Below, piece after piece: positions 45,901 through 55,100 of a stretch of 64,000 bases of DNA. The stretch comes from Olsenella uli. Its GTDB lineage: Bacteria > Actinomycetota > Coriobacteriia > Coriobacteriales > Atopobiaceae. Each line of letters starts with the position of its first letter. The stretch's first letter is position 1. The position numbers and the translations under genes were made by a program. The stretch is taken from assembly GCF_016900775.1 (NCBI RefSeq), contig NZ_JACJKN010000012.1, forward strand, positions 1 to 64,000. The letters are read 5' to 3'. Under the pieces are notes generated by a model. That model worked only from the letters and a program-made list of their open reading frames with translations. It did no database searches and was not told the origin of the DNA.

Positions 45901-46738
45901 GGTAGTGGTTGTCGTTGGTGGCGATGACCTTGATGCCGAGCTCGTGGCCGAGCCGCAGGATCTGCTCGGAGAGCGTGCGGTCCGTGAAGCCGCCCCAGTT
46001 GGGGTCGGCCAGGCCGTGGTCCTGGACCTCGAGGTAGAAGTCCTCGCCGAAGATCTCCCGGTACGTGAGCGCCCAGCGCTTGGCCTCGTCCGGGCGGCCC
46101 TGGAAGTACATGCGCGGGATGATGCCCGAGACGCAGGCCGACGTGCAGATGATGCCCTCGTGGTAGCGGCGTAGCATGTCGAGCGTGGTGCGCGGGTAGT
46201 AGTAGAACATCTCGCCCGAGGCCGCCTCGCTCATCATCTTCATGAGGTTGACGTAGCCGGTCTCGTTCTTGGCCAGCAGGATCAGGTGGTAGCGGTGCTG
46301 CTTGGTCCCCTTCTCGATGCAGTCGTCCGTGATGAAGTAGGCCTCGCAGCCAAAGATGGGCTTGATGAGCAGGGAGGGGCGGTTGGCGCGCACGGCGTCG
46401 AGGTCGTGGGTCTCGTTCCAGATCTTGACGTCTGAGGCCCACTGGGCGTGGACGCGGTCGTGGGGCCTGGCGTCGGCGGCGTCGGGCTCGGGCTCCTCGA
46501 GCTCCCAGCCCTTCTGGAAGCACTCGACGTCGTGGCGCCACTGGCCCATGTCCTTCTGGGCGTCGTTGTACTTGCGGCACTCGAGGTCGAAGTCCGGGAT
46601 GCCGAACATGTAGCCGTGGTCCGTGAGCGCGAGCGCCGGCATCTCCAGGTCCACGGCGCGCTTGACCATGTCCGAGACGCGGGTGGCGGCGTCGAGGATC
46701 GAGAAGTCCGAGTGGTTGTGCAGGTGAACGAATGCCAT
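42908..46738 (-). CDS. dnaE: DNA polymerase III alpha subunit
   Basis: The 1276-residue replicative polymerase. Order: PHP domain (FVHLHNHSDFSILDAATR, ALALTDHGYMFG), palm with catalytic aspartates in PDIDMDFDDERR, fingers/thumb, tandem helix-hairpin-helix and a C-terminal OB fold (IRLAGMVNAVQKKTTKNG). It carries an insertion of about 65 mostly charged residues (about 58-123) in the PHP domain before the usual KPIFGCEAYF. No operon partner. GTG/ATG choice: ATG 46738 begins the conserved MAFVHLHNH. Confidence 0.97.
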   Translation of the reverse strand: MAFVHLHNHSDFSILDAATRVSDMVKRAVDLEMPALALTDHGYMFGIPDFDLECRKYNDAQKDMGQWRHDVECFQKGWELEEPEPDAADARPHDRVHAQWASDVKIWNETHDLDAVRANRPSLLIKPIFGCEAYFITDDCIEKGTKQHRYHLILLAKNETGYVNLMKMMSEAASGEMFYYYPRTTLDMLRRYHEGIICTSACVSGIIPRMYFQGRPDEAKRWALTYREIFGEDFYLEVQDHGLADPNWGGFTDRTLSEQILRLGHELGIKVIATNDNHYLTREDAPTQDVLSCIGTASKLDDENRKRMTGTEFYLKSEAEMRELFSWAPEVIENTLEVAEKCSFELDWSHMYLPKFPDLDPGETSEERFRKECETGLARRYGENWRELEIGGENVRERFEYEYKVICEKGFADYFLIVQEYVRWAKRNGIGVGPGRGSAAGAIVAYAMDITTFDPLDNGLMFERFLSPQRSEMPDIDMDFDDERRLEVVEHVRQLYGPERVCHVITYSTIKAKQAINDAARVLGFPVWQGQKLSKMLANDPKLTLDHALHKSEKAPDQYSPDFEDAYKNDADSRSIIDAALSIEGMHRGEGVHACAVLIAPTPVNDHVPTKVDTKGGVEITQYEGHSVADMGLLKMDFLGLRTLTVISKALANIKANHGIDINVDEIPFDDPEIYKLMREGRTAGVFQIESAGMTSTIKNMRPTEYKQVVALIALYRPGPLGAGMVTSYINRMNGREEAVSYDPRLDDILGETYGTMVYQEQVMKISMKMSGFSAGESDSRIRKPVAKKKIKLLTSTVFHWDDGKDETTYDHWMNGAVTNGYKKEIAQRIWDDVLEFASYAFNKSHSAGYAILVMQTAWLKAHYPREYMASVLTSYMGKTDKIVHYVTAYRHEGVAILPPDINESGRDFTAVPEGVRFGFAGIRGVGEGVGEAIMAEREKNGPFANLHDFVDRMDSGQANRRVAEALICSGAFDSTGYTRMQLMRFVDKTNPENIIDAAAKRQKTRAAGQFSMFDLFGDVEGSGFENTVPEPDGVEWDRSVKLAKEHEVLGLYVSDHPLRPYEYALAKNRDYTIAEIEVAEEYTDPAGGVHERFRVPEGKVIRLAGMVNAVQKKTTKNGDSMAIVTLEDMEGEVTLVVFPKLYKKCAGALVGQVDEETGETQGDVFVKVEGKLERGDRGNQIICMNVEPLVLDERSNRPKVLEVNIPAGLLTRPYMDSLCSILGRYPGLDRVEMRVESTSGDIMRMELPARIDAHNMVLLAEMVDLVGRQGHVKVA

Positions 46739-47127
46739 GCGTGGGTCCCGTCAGCTGTGCGTCAGTCGTGTGTCACCTAGTCTAGCCGATGCCCCGGACG
46801 CGCGGCGGCGGGCGGCGGGGCGCCCGACCTGCGGACCTCCGTGTTTGCGCAGGTGACGACCACAGGAATTCTTCACGACGGCAGGCGAGAAGGACGTGCG
46901 GAGCCCGGGCGACATTTTCGGCCCCGGGCCTGTCGCGAATCCCCCGCGCGGCGGCTGTGCGGGGCCGCGGCGACGCTTCCCGCCCCGGGTCTGTCGTGAA
47001 TCCCCCGCAGGCAAGTTGCGCGGGGCCCGGGCGACATTTCCCGCCCGAAGAACGTCGCCGCACCCCCGCCGGGACGGGCCGCGGGGCCCGGGCGACATTT
47101 CCGCGGCGCGGGGCTGGCGAGCCGCCG
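46739..47127. repeat. Palindrome array C: three units plus a decayed one, 61-bp period
   Basis: Units lie at 46932-46974, 46993-47035 and 47054-47096, exactly 61 bp apart, each GTCG to GCGAC. A decayed unit fits the register at 46871-46913. The 18-bp spacers contain TTTCCCGCCC or similar. The rest of this 389-bp gap (46739-46870) holds the dnaE leader and no ORF. The array follows the stop codon of the gene at 47128-48183. Confidence 0.92.
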
Positions 47128-48183
47128 TCAGCGGACGCGCCGCAGCGCCTCCCAGTCCGGGACCATGCGCGCGCCGTCCGGCAACGCCAGCTCCGAGCCG
47201 CGCCGGGGCACGCCATAGCGGTCGAGGTGCGCGGCGAACGCGACCGGGTCGTCCGTCAGCCCAAAGCGAAACCTCATCACCACGACGTCGTAGAGGGTGA
47301 TGCGCGACTCGCGGTCCTTATCGTCCGCGAGCACCTCCTCGAGGCTCCGGCCGCGCGTCATCCCCTCCTCCACGTACTTGTCCGTGCCGTCGAGCTCGCC
47401 GAGGATAACGACGCCGTCCGCCCGCACCCAGCAGTAGTCCGCCCGGAAGGGCGCGCCTCCCTCGACGAGGTTGGGCACCTCCACCTGCAGCTCGGGGCAC
47501 ACGAAGCCGAGCAGGAGCATGCGCGCCCGCGCGATGGACTCCCCGCCGTTCTCGCTCCTCGGGTCCGCCCAGGCGAGGGTGCCGCGGACGAGGTCCCTCC
47601 CCCGGGACCCGTCGCGCATGGACTCGACATACGACGCGAACTCGTCGCGCGCGACCACGCCGGCGCGCAGGGCGGAGTCGATCATCCCGAGCCCGCGCGG
47701 AAAGTCGGTCCCCCGGAGGCAGTCGAACAGCGTCCGCTCCGGGCCGGTGACGCGCAGCCCACCGACCACCTCGATGCGGCCCTCCCCGGGCCCGGCGCGC
47801 AGGATGGGATGGCGGTGAACCAGCGGGCCGTTGGGGCTGTGCCCGGCGCGCGTGGTCGCAACGTGGACGTTTCCCTGGAGCGACCACGAAACGTCGACCC
47901 CGTACGCGACGGCGGCCGTGGGGCCGCAGAACACCCAGTCGGGATGCTGGTCCTGCAGCCCGCGCGCCAGGAACAGCGTGCGCTGGTCCGCCTTGAGCCC
48001 CTCCCAGCGGCGCGCGCTCACGTAGAGCCCGCGGGCGGGCGAGACCACCCTCCCCGCGGCGACCCTCCGCTCGAGCGCCCGATAGACGCGCGCGGCCCCG
48101 CGCCCCCTCAGGGCGAGGCAGCGCCCGCGCCCCTCCGCCTCGGCGAGCAGCTCCGCGACCTCCCGCTCCACGGCCCGACTCAT
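47128..48183 (-). CDS. AbiEi-antitoxin-like protein with DUF559-like C-terminal domain
   Basis: A 351-residue protein. The N-terminal half resembles AbiEi-type antitoxins (GLYVSARRWEGLKADQRTLF; FCGPTAAVAYGV; VTGPERTLFDCLRG), and the C-terminal third looks like a DUF559/Vsr-like endonuclease fold (ADYCWVRADGVVILGELDGTDKY; EDKDR-type stretch LADDKDRESRITLYDVVVMRF). No toxin gene (AbiEii) is adjacent. ATG 48183 follows GAGAGGGGG. It is flanked on both sides by palindrome arrays C and D, and its upstream region is strikingly AT-rich, so it may be acquired. Function unproven. Confidence 0.6.
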   Translation of the reverse strand: MSRAVEREVAELLAEAEGRGRCLALRGRGAARVYRALERRVAAGRVVSPARGLYVSARRWEGLKADQRTLFLARGLQDQHPDWVFCGPTAAVAYGVDVSWSLQGNVHVATTRAGHSPNGPLVHRHPILRAGPGEGRIEVVGGLRVTGPERTLFDCLRGTDFPRGLGMIDSALRAGVVARDEFASYVESMRDGSRGRDLVRGTLAWADPRSENGGESIARARMLLLGFVCPELQVEVPNLVEGGAPFRADYCWVRADGVVILGELDGTDKYVEEGMTRGRSLEEVLADDKDRESRITLYDVVVMRFRFGLTDDPVAFAAHLDRYGVPRRGSELALPDGARMVPDWEALRRVR

Positions 48184-48375
48184 GCGACCCCCTCTCTTTT
48201 GACGCACCTCCTCCACATCTATCGGGAATATCACAAGTTCGTATATTTATCTAGCTATAATTTAAGTCTATAATTTATTCTCCATGCAGTTTCGTGGCAG
48301 CTTTCTGTCATGTTCCGCCGGCGGGAAGAACGGCGGCCCCGAACCGCACGGAACAGCGCAGAACCGCGCGGCTCT
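48184..48375 (-). promoter_or_regulatory. AT-rich upstream region of AbiEi-like gene
   Basis: About 48190-48300 is far more AT-rich than the rest of the window and contains the direct repeat CTATAATTTA at 48255-48264 and 48268-48277. Several -10-like hexamers occur on both strands; I cannot choose one. It is the first half of a 380-bp gene-free stretch, the rest being array D. Confidence 0.55.
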
Positions 48376-48540
48376 GTCGCCAAGGCCCCGCGCGGCGGCC
48401 GCGCGGGGCTGAGGCGACGTTCCCGGCGCCGGGTTTGTCGCGAGTCCCCCACGCGCCGATTGAGCGGAGGCTTGGCGACACCTTCTGCCGGAGAAACGTC
48501 GCCAGGCCCCCGCACGTTGACCGTGCGGGGGCCTGGCGAC
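48376..48540. repeat. Palindrome array D: three 43-bp units, 61-bp period
   Basis: Units at 48376-48418, 48437-48479 and 48498-48540, exactly 61 bp apart, with 18-bp spacers. The third has perfect 19-bp arms (GTCGCCAGGCCCCCGCACG with its complement) around TTGAC. The array follows the addA stop codon (48564); a tandem GGGAGCGGGAC lies between. Confidence 0.93.
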
Positions 48541-48563
48541 AGGTTGGGAGCGGGACGGGCACC

Positions 48564-51500
48564 CTATGGGAGCGGGACCCCTCCGCCGAACTCGTAGCGG
48601 GCCACGAGGGGCTCGCCGGGCGCGTCCGGGTCGTCGCGCTCCACGCAGACGAAGGCACACGCCACGCGCTCGAAGCCCTCGCGGAGCAGGACGCCGGCGT
48701 AGAACTCCGCCTGCATCGCGTGGCGACCGCGCACCTCCTCGGGCGTGAGCCCGGCATCTCCCGTCTTGTAGTCCACGACGAGGGCCCGTCGCGCCCCCGC
48801 GTCCGTGCAGAGCAGGTCGATGGCACCCTCGAGGTAGTCGCCGTAGGGCGAGTCCACCCGCTGGAAGAACGGCACCTCTGCGCGGACGAGCGGCCACGAG
48901 AGCGCCTCGGCGCGGACGGCCGACCCCTCCCAGCGCGCGAGCGCCGCGCGAAGGCGCGCCTCGGCGCGCGGCGAGAGGTTCCAGCGGCGGACCTGCGCGG
49001 ACACGCGCGCCTCGCCGACGGCGCGCCCAGACTCGACCATCGCCTGGGCGAGCTCGTGGAAGGCGGAGCCCAGGTTGGTGGCGCGGTCGGCGTCCTCGGC
49101 CGCGGGGGCGCCCGCCGCCTCCGCCTCGCGCTCCTCGCGCGTGGGGAGCGCCCGAGGCGCCCCGTCGGCGGCGTCGAGCAGGGTGTGCACGCTCGAGTAG
49201 CTGAAGACCCCCTCGCGGGCGCGCCAGGTCCCGGGCGCTCCGGGGCGCGCCGCGGGGTCGGCCTCGTAGAGGTCGAAGGGGGCGGGCCCGTCGTCGGCCG
49301 GACGGGCCGCGTCGGAAAGCCCCCAGCGGGCGAGCTCGGCGGCGTCCGCCGGCAGCTCGCCGTCAAAGCCGGGAAGCGCGCCGTCCGAGCTGGCCGTGAC
49401 GGGCGCATCGGCGCCCCTCCCCTGCCGCTCCACGACGACGCAGCGCAGTCGCGCCGGCGCGGACCCGCCGTAGTCCACCGCGCGGACGCCCGGCGCGCCG
49501 TCCCAGGGGCCGCCCGAGAGCGCCGCGAGCGCGGAGGCGGCAAGCGCCGAGGAGACGCCCCCCTTGCCGGACGCCGCGGAGACGCCCACCACGAGCGCCT
49601 CGCGGGCGCGCGTGAGGGCCACGTAGAGCAGCCGCGCGCGCTCCTGGGCCTCGGCGGCGTCGTCCGCCGCGCGCAGCGCGAGGTAACGCGCCGCGAGGGG
49701 CATCGGCCGCGAGCGGTCCGCGCCCTCCTCGAGCTCCTCGGGGTCCACGTCCGCGAGCCTGGGCGCCTCCGCCGGGCGGAGCACGAAGACGCGCCCGCCG
49801 CCCGCCGCGGGGCCGCAGGCGATCTGCGCCTCTCCGCGCGGGTTGCCCCAGCACTCCGCCACGGCGCAGACGCCGAACTCGAGGCCCTTGGAGGCGTGCA
49901 CGGTCATGACGCGCACGGTGCCCTCCCCCGCCTCGCCCTCCCCGCCCGCGAGCGAGGCGGGCGGGACCTTGGACGCCGCGAGCCAGAGGTCGAACTCCGT
50001 GGCGGCGCGGGCGGCGCCGAGGCCGAGCTCGGAGGTGAGGTCGCGCACGTAGCGCACCGCCGCCAGGACGTTGGCCGCCCGGGCGAGCCCCTCCGGCCCG
50101 CCCGCCTCAAGGCGGGCGAGCCAGCCCGAGTCGCGCACGACGTCGGCCACGACGTCGGCCACGGGCCGGCGGCGCACGTCGTCGAGCGCGCGGGCGAGGA
50201 CCTCGTGGGCGCGGGCCAGGCGCTCGGAGGGCGCGGCGTCGCGATAGAACGCCATGTCGGCGAGGCCGCGGTCGATCGTGCGCTTGGTGGGGGCGTCGAG
50301 CTTGACCTGGGCGCGCGTCCCCAGCTCGCAGAAGTCGTTGGCGTCCAGGCCGAACATCTCGCTCGCGAGCAGGGGGAAGAGGCCCGACTGGGTGTCCGCG
50401 GGGTTGGCGAGGGCGTGGAGCAGCGCGCGGACCACCTTGACCTCGTCGGTGGAGGTGAAGGTGGAGCCGCCCGTGACCACGCACTCCATCCCGCGCGCGC
50501 GGATGGCGTCGATGTAGGCGTCCGCGTGCGTGGTGACGCCGAGGAGCAGCGCCATGTCGCCGGGCCGCTCGCCCGCGTCGCGGTAGCGCGCGAGGGCGTC
50601 TGCCACCTGCGCCGCCATCGTCGCGGTCTGGTGGCGGGTCGCCCGGCCCGACTGGCCCTGCCCCGCGCAGACCTCGATGTCGATCCGCGGCAGCTCGCGG
50701 GCGCGATAGCGGTCCTTGCGCGTGGGGCTGTCGTCGAGGTGCATGAAGTCGGGCATGGCCCCCTGGCCCGGCGCGCCGCCGGCGCACACGCGCTCCACGA
50801 GCGCGAGCACGTCCGCGTGGCTGCGGTAGTTGGTGTCGAGCCTGACCACGTTCCTCTCGTCCACCTGGGCGCCGCGCCCGCGAAAGACGCCCACGTCGGC
50901 GCCGCGGAAGCGGTAGATCGACTGCTGGGCGTCGCCCACCGTGCAGAGATGGCGGGCGCCCTGCCCGGAGAGCAGGCCGATGAGCTCGAGCTGCATCTCG
51001 TCGGTGTCCTGGAACTCGTCCACCATCACGAGCCGGAAGCGCCCGGCGTACGCGCGGCGCACCTCCTCGTGGTCGCGCACGGCGAGAAGGGCGAGCCGCA
51101 CGAGGTCGTCGTTGTCGAGGCAGGCCTGCTCGCGCTTGAGCTCGTCGTAGCGGGCGCGGACCCGGCGGGCGAGCTCGAGGAGGCCCTCCGCGAGCGGCGC
51201 CACGCGCGCGAACTCGGCCTCGGCCCGGGCGAGGGCGAGCGCGGACTTGGCCGCGGCGACCTCGCCCTTGATCGCGCCGCGCGCCTGGGGCAGGGAGACC
51301 TCGGAGAGCGCCGCGGAGACGGCCTCGGCGGTGAGCTCCGCGGGGGACGCCCCCTCCAGCCGGCGCAGCGCCTCGAGGGAGGGCCCCACCTTCGCGGCGG
51401 CGGCCGCGGTGAGCCGGAGGGCGCCGAGCTCCTCGACGCGCATCGTCAGGTCCCGGAGCGCCGCGGCGACCGAGCCGGGGTCGCGGGGCGCCGGCGCGAG

Positions 51501-52106
51501 GTCGTCAAGCCCGCCCGGGAGCGACCCGCCCTCCCGCACGAGGCGCTCGACGAGCCCCATCGCCCCGGTGTAGCCGCCCTGGGGCGCGGAGGTCCCGAGC
51601 TCGAACTCGGCGAAGACGGGGGCGAGGGCGGCCTCGCCGCGCGCGGCGCGCATGACGTCGTCCATGGCGCGCTCGAACAGGGCCTGCTGCCGCGAGTCGG
51701 CGACCACCGAGAAGGACGGGTCGAGCCCGAGGTCGAGCGCGTGGCGGGAGAGGATCCTCCGGCACATTCCGTGGATCGTGGAGATCCAGGCCTCGTCCAC
51801 CGCGAGCGCCGCCTCCCCCATGCCCGCGCGGCGCAGGGTGGAGCGCACGCGCTCCTTGATCTCGCGCGCGGCGGCCTCGGTGAAGGTGATCACGAGCACC
51901 TGGTCGAGCCCGTCGAGGAAGGGGGCGCCGCCCGCGCCCGAGCCCGGCGAGAGCGCCCAGGCCACGCGCTGCGTGAGGGTGAAGGTCTTGCCCGAGCCCG
52001 CGCCCGCCTCCACGAAGAGCGGCTCGTCCAGGGTCTCGGCGATGATGCGCTGCCGCTCGTTCAGGCAGGAGAGGTCGATCGCGGGCGCCAGGTCCTTCTC
52101 GCTCAC
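48564..52106 (-). CDS. addA: AddA/RexA-type helicase-nuclease subunit
   Basis: The 1180-residue UvrD-like helicase with C-terminal nuclease of the double-strand-break repair complex. Walker A FVEAGAGSGKTFTLTQ (about residues 31-46), VMVDEFQDTDEMQ, GDAQQSIYRFRGAD, MTVHASKGLEF and the RecB-family nuclease motif LVVDYKTGDAG (about 1110). It processes DNA ends for RecA loading with AddB. Start GTG 52106 overlaps the addB stop as GTGA. Confidence 0.95.
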   Translation of the reverse strand: MSEKDLAPAIDLSCLNERQRIIAETLDEPLFVEAGAGSGKTFTLTQRVAWALSPGSGAGGAPFLDGLDQVLVITFTEAAAREIKERVRSTLRRAGMGEAALAVDEAWISTIHGMCRRILSRHALDLGLDPSFSVVADSRQQALFERAMDDVMRAARGEAALAPVFAEFELGTSAPQGGYTGAMGLVERLVREGGSLPGGLDDLAPAPRDPGSVAAALRDLTMRVEELGALRLTAAAAAKVGPSLEALRRLEGASPAELTAEAVSAALSEVSLPQARGAIKGEVAAAKSALALARAEAEFARVAPLAEGLLELARRVRARYDELKREQACLDNDDLVRLALLAVRDHEEVRRAYAGRFRLVMVDEFQDTDEMQLELIGLLSGQGARHLCTVGDAQQSIYRFRGADVGVFRGRGAQVDERNVVRLDTNYRSHADVLALVERVCAGGAPGQGAMPDFMHLDDSPTRKDRYRARELPRIDIEVCAGQGQSGRATRHQTATMAAQVADALARYRDAGERPGDMALLLGVTTHADAYIDAIRARGMECVVTGGSTFTSTDEVKVVRALLHALANPADTQSGLFPLLASEMFGLDANDFCELGTRAQVKLDAPTKRTIDRGLADMAFYRDAAPSERLARAHEVLARALDDVRRRPVADVVADVVRDSGWLARLEAGGPEGLARAANVLAAVRYVRDLTSELGLGAARAATEFDLWLAASKVPPASLAGGEGEAGEGTVRVMTVHASKGLEFGVCAVAECWGNPRGEAQIACGPAAGGGRVFVLRPAEAPRLADVDPEELEEGADRSRPMPLAARYLALRAADDAAEAQERARLLYVALTRAREALVVGVSAASGKGGVSSALAASALAALSGGPWDGAPGVRAVDYGGSAPARLRCVVVERQGRGADAPVTASSDGALPGFDGELPADAAELARWGLSDAARPADDGPAPFDLYEADPAARPGAPGTWRAREGVFSYSSVHTLLDAADGAPRALPTREEREAEAAGAPAAEDADRATNLGSAFHELAQAMVESGRAVGEARVSAQVRRWNLSPRAEARLRAALARWEGSAVRAEALSWPLVRAEVPFFQRVDSPYGDYLEGAIDLLCTDAGARRALVVDYKTGDAGLTPEEVRGRHAMQAEFYAGVLLREGFERVACAFVCVERDDPDAPGEPLVARYEFGGGVPLP

Positions 52107-55100
52107 TTCCTGAGCCTCCTCTCGCAGTTGAGCACCGGGCAGAACAGGCACGCGTCGGCATCGACCGGCGCGGCCTCGATGTCGCCCGCGAGCATGCGGG
52201 AGATCGCGGCCGCGACGGCCTCCTCGCAGGAGTCGAGCAGGGCCTCCATGCCGCGCTCCCCCGCCCGGCCGAAGCCCTCCGCGCGCGGGACGCAGACCCG
52301 CTCGAGGCGCGCGGCCGAGGGCGCGCGGCCGCCGAAGACGTTCTCCGCGAGGTTCTCGTCCACGGCGCCGGCGAGCGCATGCCCGCCCTTGGTGCAGAGG
52401 TAGACCGCCGCGCGCACGGCGAGGCCGGGGAAGGCCCGGCGCACCACCTGGCCGTAGATGAGCGACTGCACGCGCCGGGGCAGCGCCGGGGCGCCGGGCG
52501 CGGGCCCGCCCTTGGGGAAGACGTCGTACTCCCGCGCAAAGCCGACGTCGGACTTGTGCTTGTAGTCGATCACCACCGCCTGGCCGTGGGCGTCCACGTC
52601 CACGCGGTCGATCGTGCCGGTGAGGCGCACGCCGGCGTACTCCACCTCCGCGCCGCCGCGGCCGAACCCCCACTCGAAGAGGCGCGGCTCGAAGCCCTCG
52701 AAGAGGCCCGCCTCGTAGTCGAGCAGCGTCGCGAGGTCGCGCCTGAGGGCGCGCAGCTGCCCGGCCTGCTGCGCGCTGTGGGCGACGAGCGCCTGCGGGA
52801 GCGGGCGGGGCCGCTTTTTGCCCATGAGCTGGTACTGGTGCGAGAGGTGCGCGTCGAACTCCTCCTCCAGCACGGCGCGGGCGCGCTCGAGCTCCTCGGG
52901 CGAGCGCGGGGCCGAGCCGGGGACGCGCTCGGCGGGAGCCGCCTGCGCGAGGGCGACGAGCTCCTCCACGCGCGCGCGGTACTCCTCCGACTGCATGGCG
53001 TCCGGGGACGCGGCGCGCAGGTCCTCGAGCACGTGCGCGCCCAGCCTGCGCTCGAGCGCGCGGGCGAGCAGGTCGCGGTGCGTGACCTCGAGGACGCGGT
53101 GGGCGAAGGTGCCCATCTCGGCCCCGGTGAAGCCGGCGTCGGCGTCGCGCAGGCGCAGCCGCCGCAGGCTGAACCACTTGTAGGGGCACTCGAGGTAGGT
53201 CTCTATCTGGGAGGCCGAGAGGAGCGGGCGCGCCTCCTCGGCCGGGATGCCCTCGGGCGGCGGCGAGACGAGCGGGCGGCTCGCGTCGTCGATCCGGCCG
53301 GCGGGGGCCGGCGTCTCGGAGCCCACGCGGGCGGGGGCGCGGCCAGTCGCCGCGGCGTTCTTCCCCACGGCCGTCTCCGACCCCATGCGCACGGACGCGC
53401 CGCCCAGGGCGCGGCGCAGGTCCTCCGCGCCCGCGTCCGCCGCAAGGCCGTAGCACGCGAGGAGCTCCGTCAGCATGACGGAGGGATAGGCGGGGCGGCC
53501 GTCGGCGCCGAAGAGCGGCCGCTCGAGCACCACGTGGGAGCGGGCGGCGGCGAGCGCGGCGCGGAAGGCGTCGCGCGCGGCGGGGAGCGCGTCCGGGCGG
53601 GGCTCCACGCCATAGGCCTCGAGCAGCGCCGACGCCACGTCGTCCGCCACGGGGACCGCGGACTCCGTGGAGGTCTGGCCGAGAAGGACGAGCGCGTCGG
53701 CCGAGCCGGGCGCGAGGGACGCCGCCGCGGACGGGGGGACGACCCGCGCGACGCAGCGGGCCCCCGGGGCCGCATGCTCGAGGCGCATCGAGGCGGGCTG
53801 CGCCGCGAGCGCGGCCTCGGCGACGGAGACGAGCTCCGCGAGGGGGACCGCCCCGGGCTCGGCGGGGTCTGCCGTGAGCCCGAGCTCCTTCAGGCACTTG
53901 GCCGCCGCCAGGACGGCCGAGAGGACGGCCGCCGCCTCGGGCGCGACGGGCGAGGCGGCGTCCTCGCCCTGCACGAACGACGAGAGGAGCTTGGAGGCCG
54001 CGGACCCGAGCCTGCCGCGCATGAGCTCGCGCGTGGCGGCCGCCACCTGCAGGGAGGTGTCGCGCTCGGACGAGAGCTGCTCGAGCAGCGCGACGGGGGT
54101 GAGCAGGCGGTTGGCGCGCCAGGAGGCGTCGAGCGCGCGGGCGCGGGCGGCGCCGACGTGGGAGATCTCCGAGAGGAGGAAGTCCGAGAGCTCGCGCGGC
54201 GGCCACCAGGACATGTCGGCGAGCGCCACGCGCACGCCGCCCTCCACCGGCTCCGCGGGAGGCCAGGAGCGGGCGAGCTCGGAGAGGCGCGCGACGGCGC
54301 GGACAAACTGGAGGTAGGCGCGGCCGCACTCGGTCTTATCCACGGGGAGGGTGAGCTGCGCGCGCACCGAGACCCCGCGCGCGAGGAGGCGCGCCGAGAG
54401 CTCGCGCCACGCGGCGGCAGCGTCCGGCGCCACGATGACGACCTCGGACGCCCCCTCGCCCGCGAGGCGCGCGACCTCCCGGGCGACGAGCTCCGCGCGC
54501 GCCGAGGGACCGGCGGGCAGCAGCACGCGCACGGCGCCCGTCGGGCGGCACGGGGCGCCCCCGGCCCGGAAGAGCGCGTCGAGAAGGGCGCCCAGCTCGC
54601 CCGCGCGCGCGACGGCGGCGCCAGCGTCGCCCGCCCGGGCCTCTCGGGCCTCGACGCCGCGAGCGCGGGCGAGCCGGCAGAGCTCCGCCGCGAGCGCCTC
54701 GCGCCCGGCGAGCGCGGGGCCCGCGCCCGCCCGGGACACGACCGTCACCTCGCCGCCTGCCGCAAGCCCGACGACGAGCTCGCGCACGGCCCGGGGCATC
54801 TCGGGAAACCCCGCGAGGACCATCCCGGGGGCCGCGACGCCCCCGTCCGCGAGCACGCCGGCGAGGCCCGCCATGACCTCGCACTCCTCGACGAGGCCGG
54901 CGGCCGCGAGCTCCTCCCGGTAGGCGCCGAGAAGCCCCACGAGCGCGCGCTCCGCCGCCGTCACGCCCTCGGCCGCAGAGGCGTCGGGCATCCAGGGCAG
55001 GCCGCGGCGCACGAGGCGGGCGAGCAGCGCGGAGGTGCCGGGCGACACGCGCAGGGGGCTTGCGGGGCGCGCGGCGGCGCGGGCGAGGACGCGCGCGCAG

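Noticed and set aside
42923-46174. Very long open frame antisense to dnaE (over 1000 codons), and similar frames opposite addA, addB and the molybdoenzyme
   Set aside because: These are GC-rich shadow frames made of Arg/Gly/Val/His-rich sequence with no family signature or ribosome site. The opposite strand carries a complete known gene in each case.
46739-47127. Small genes within the palindrome arrays
   Set aside because: All open frames there are products of the repeated GC-rich palindromes, without ribosome sites or recognisable domains.
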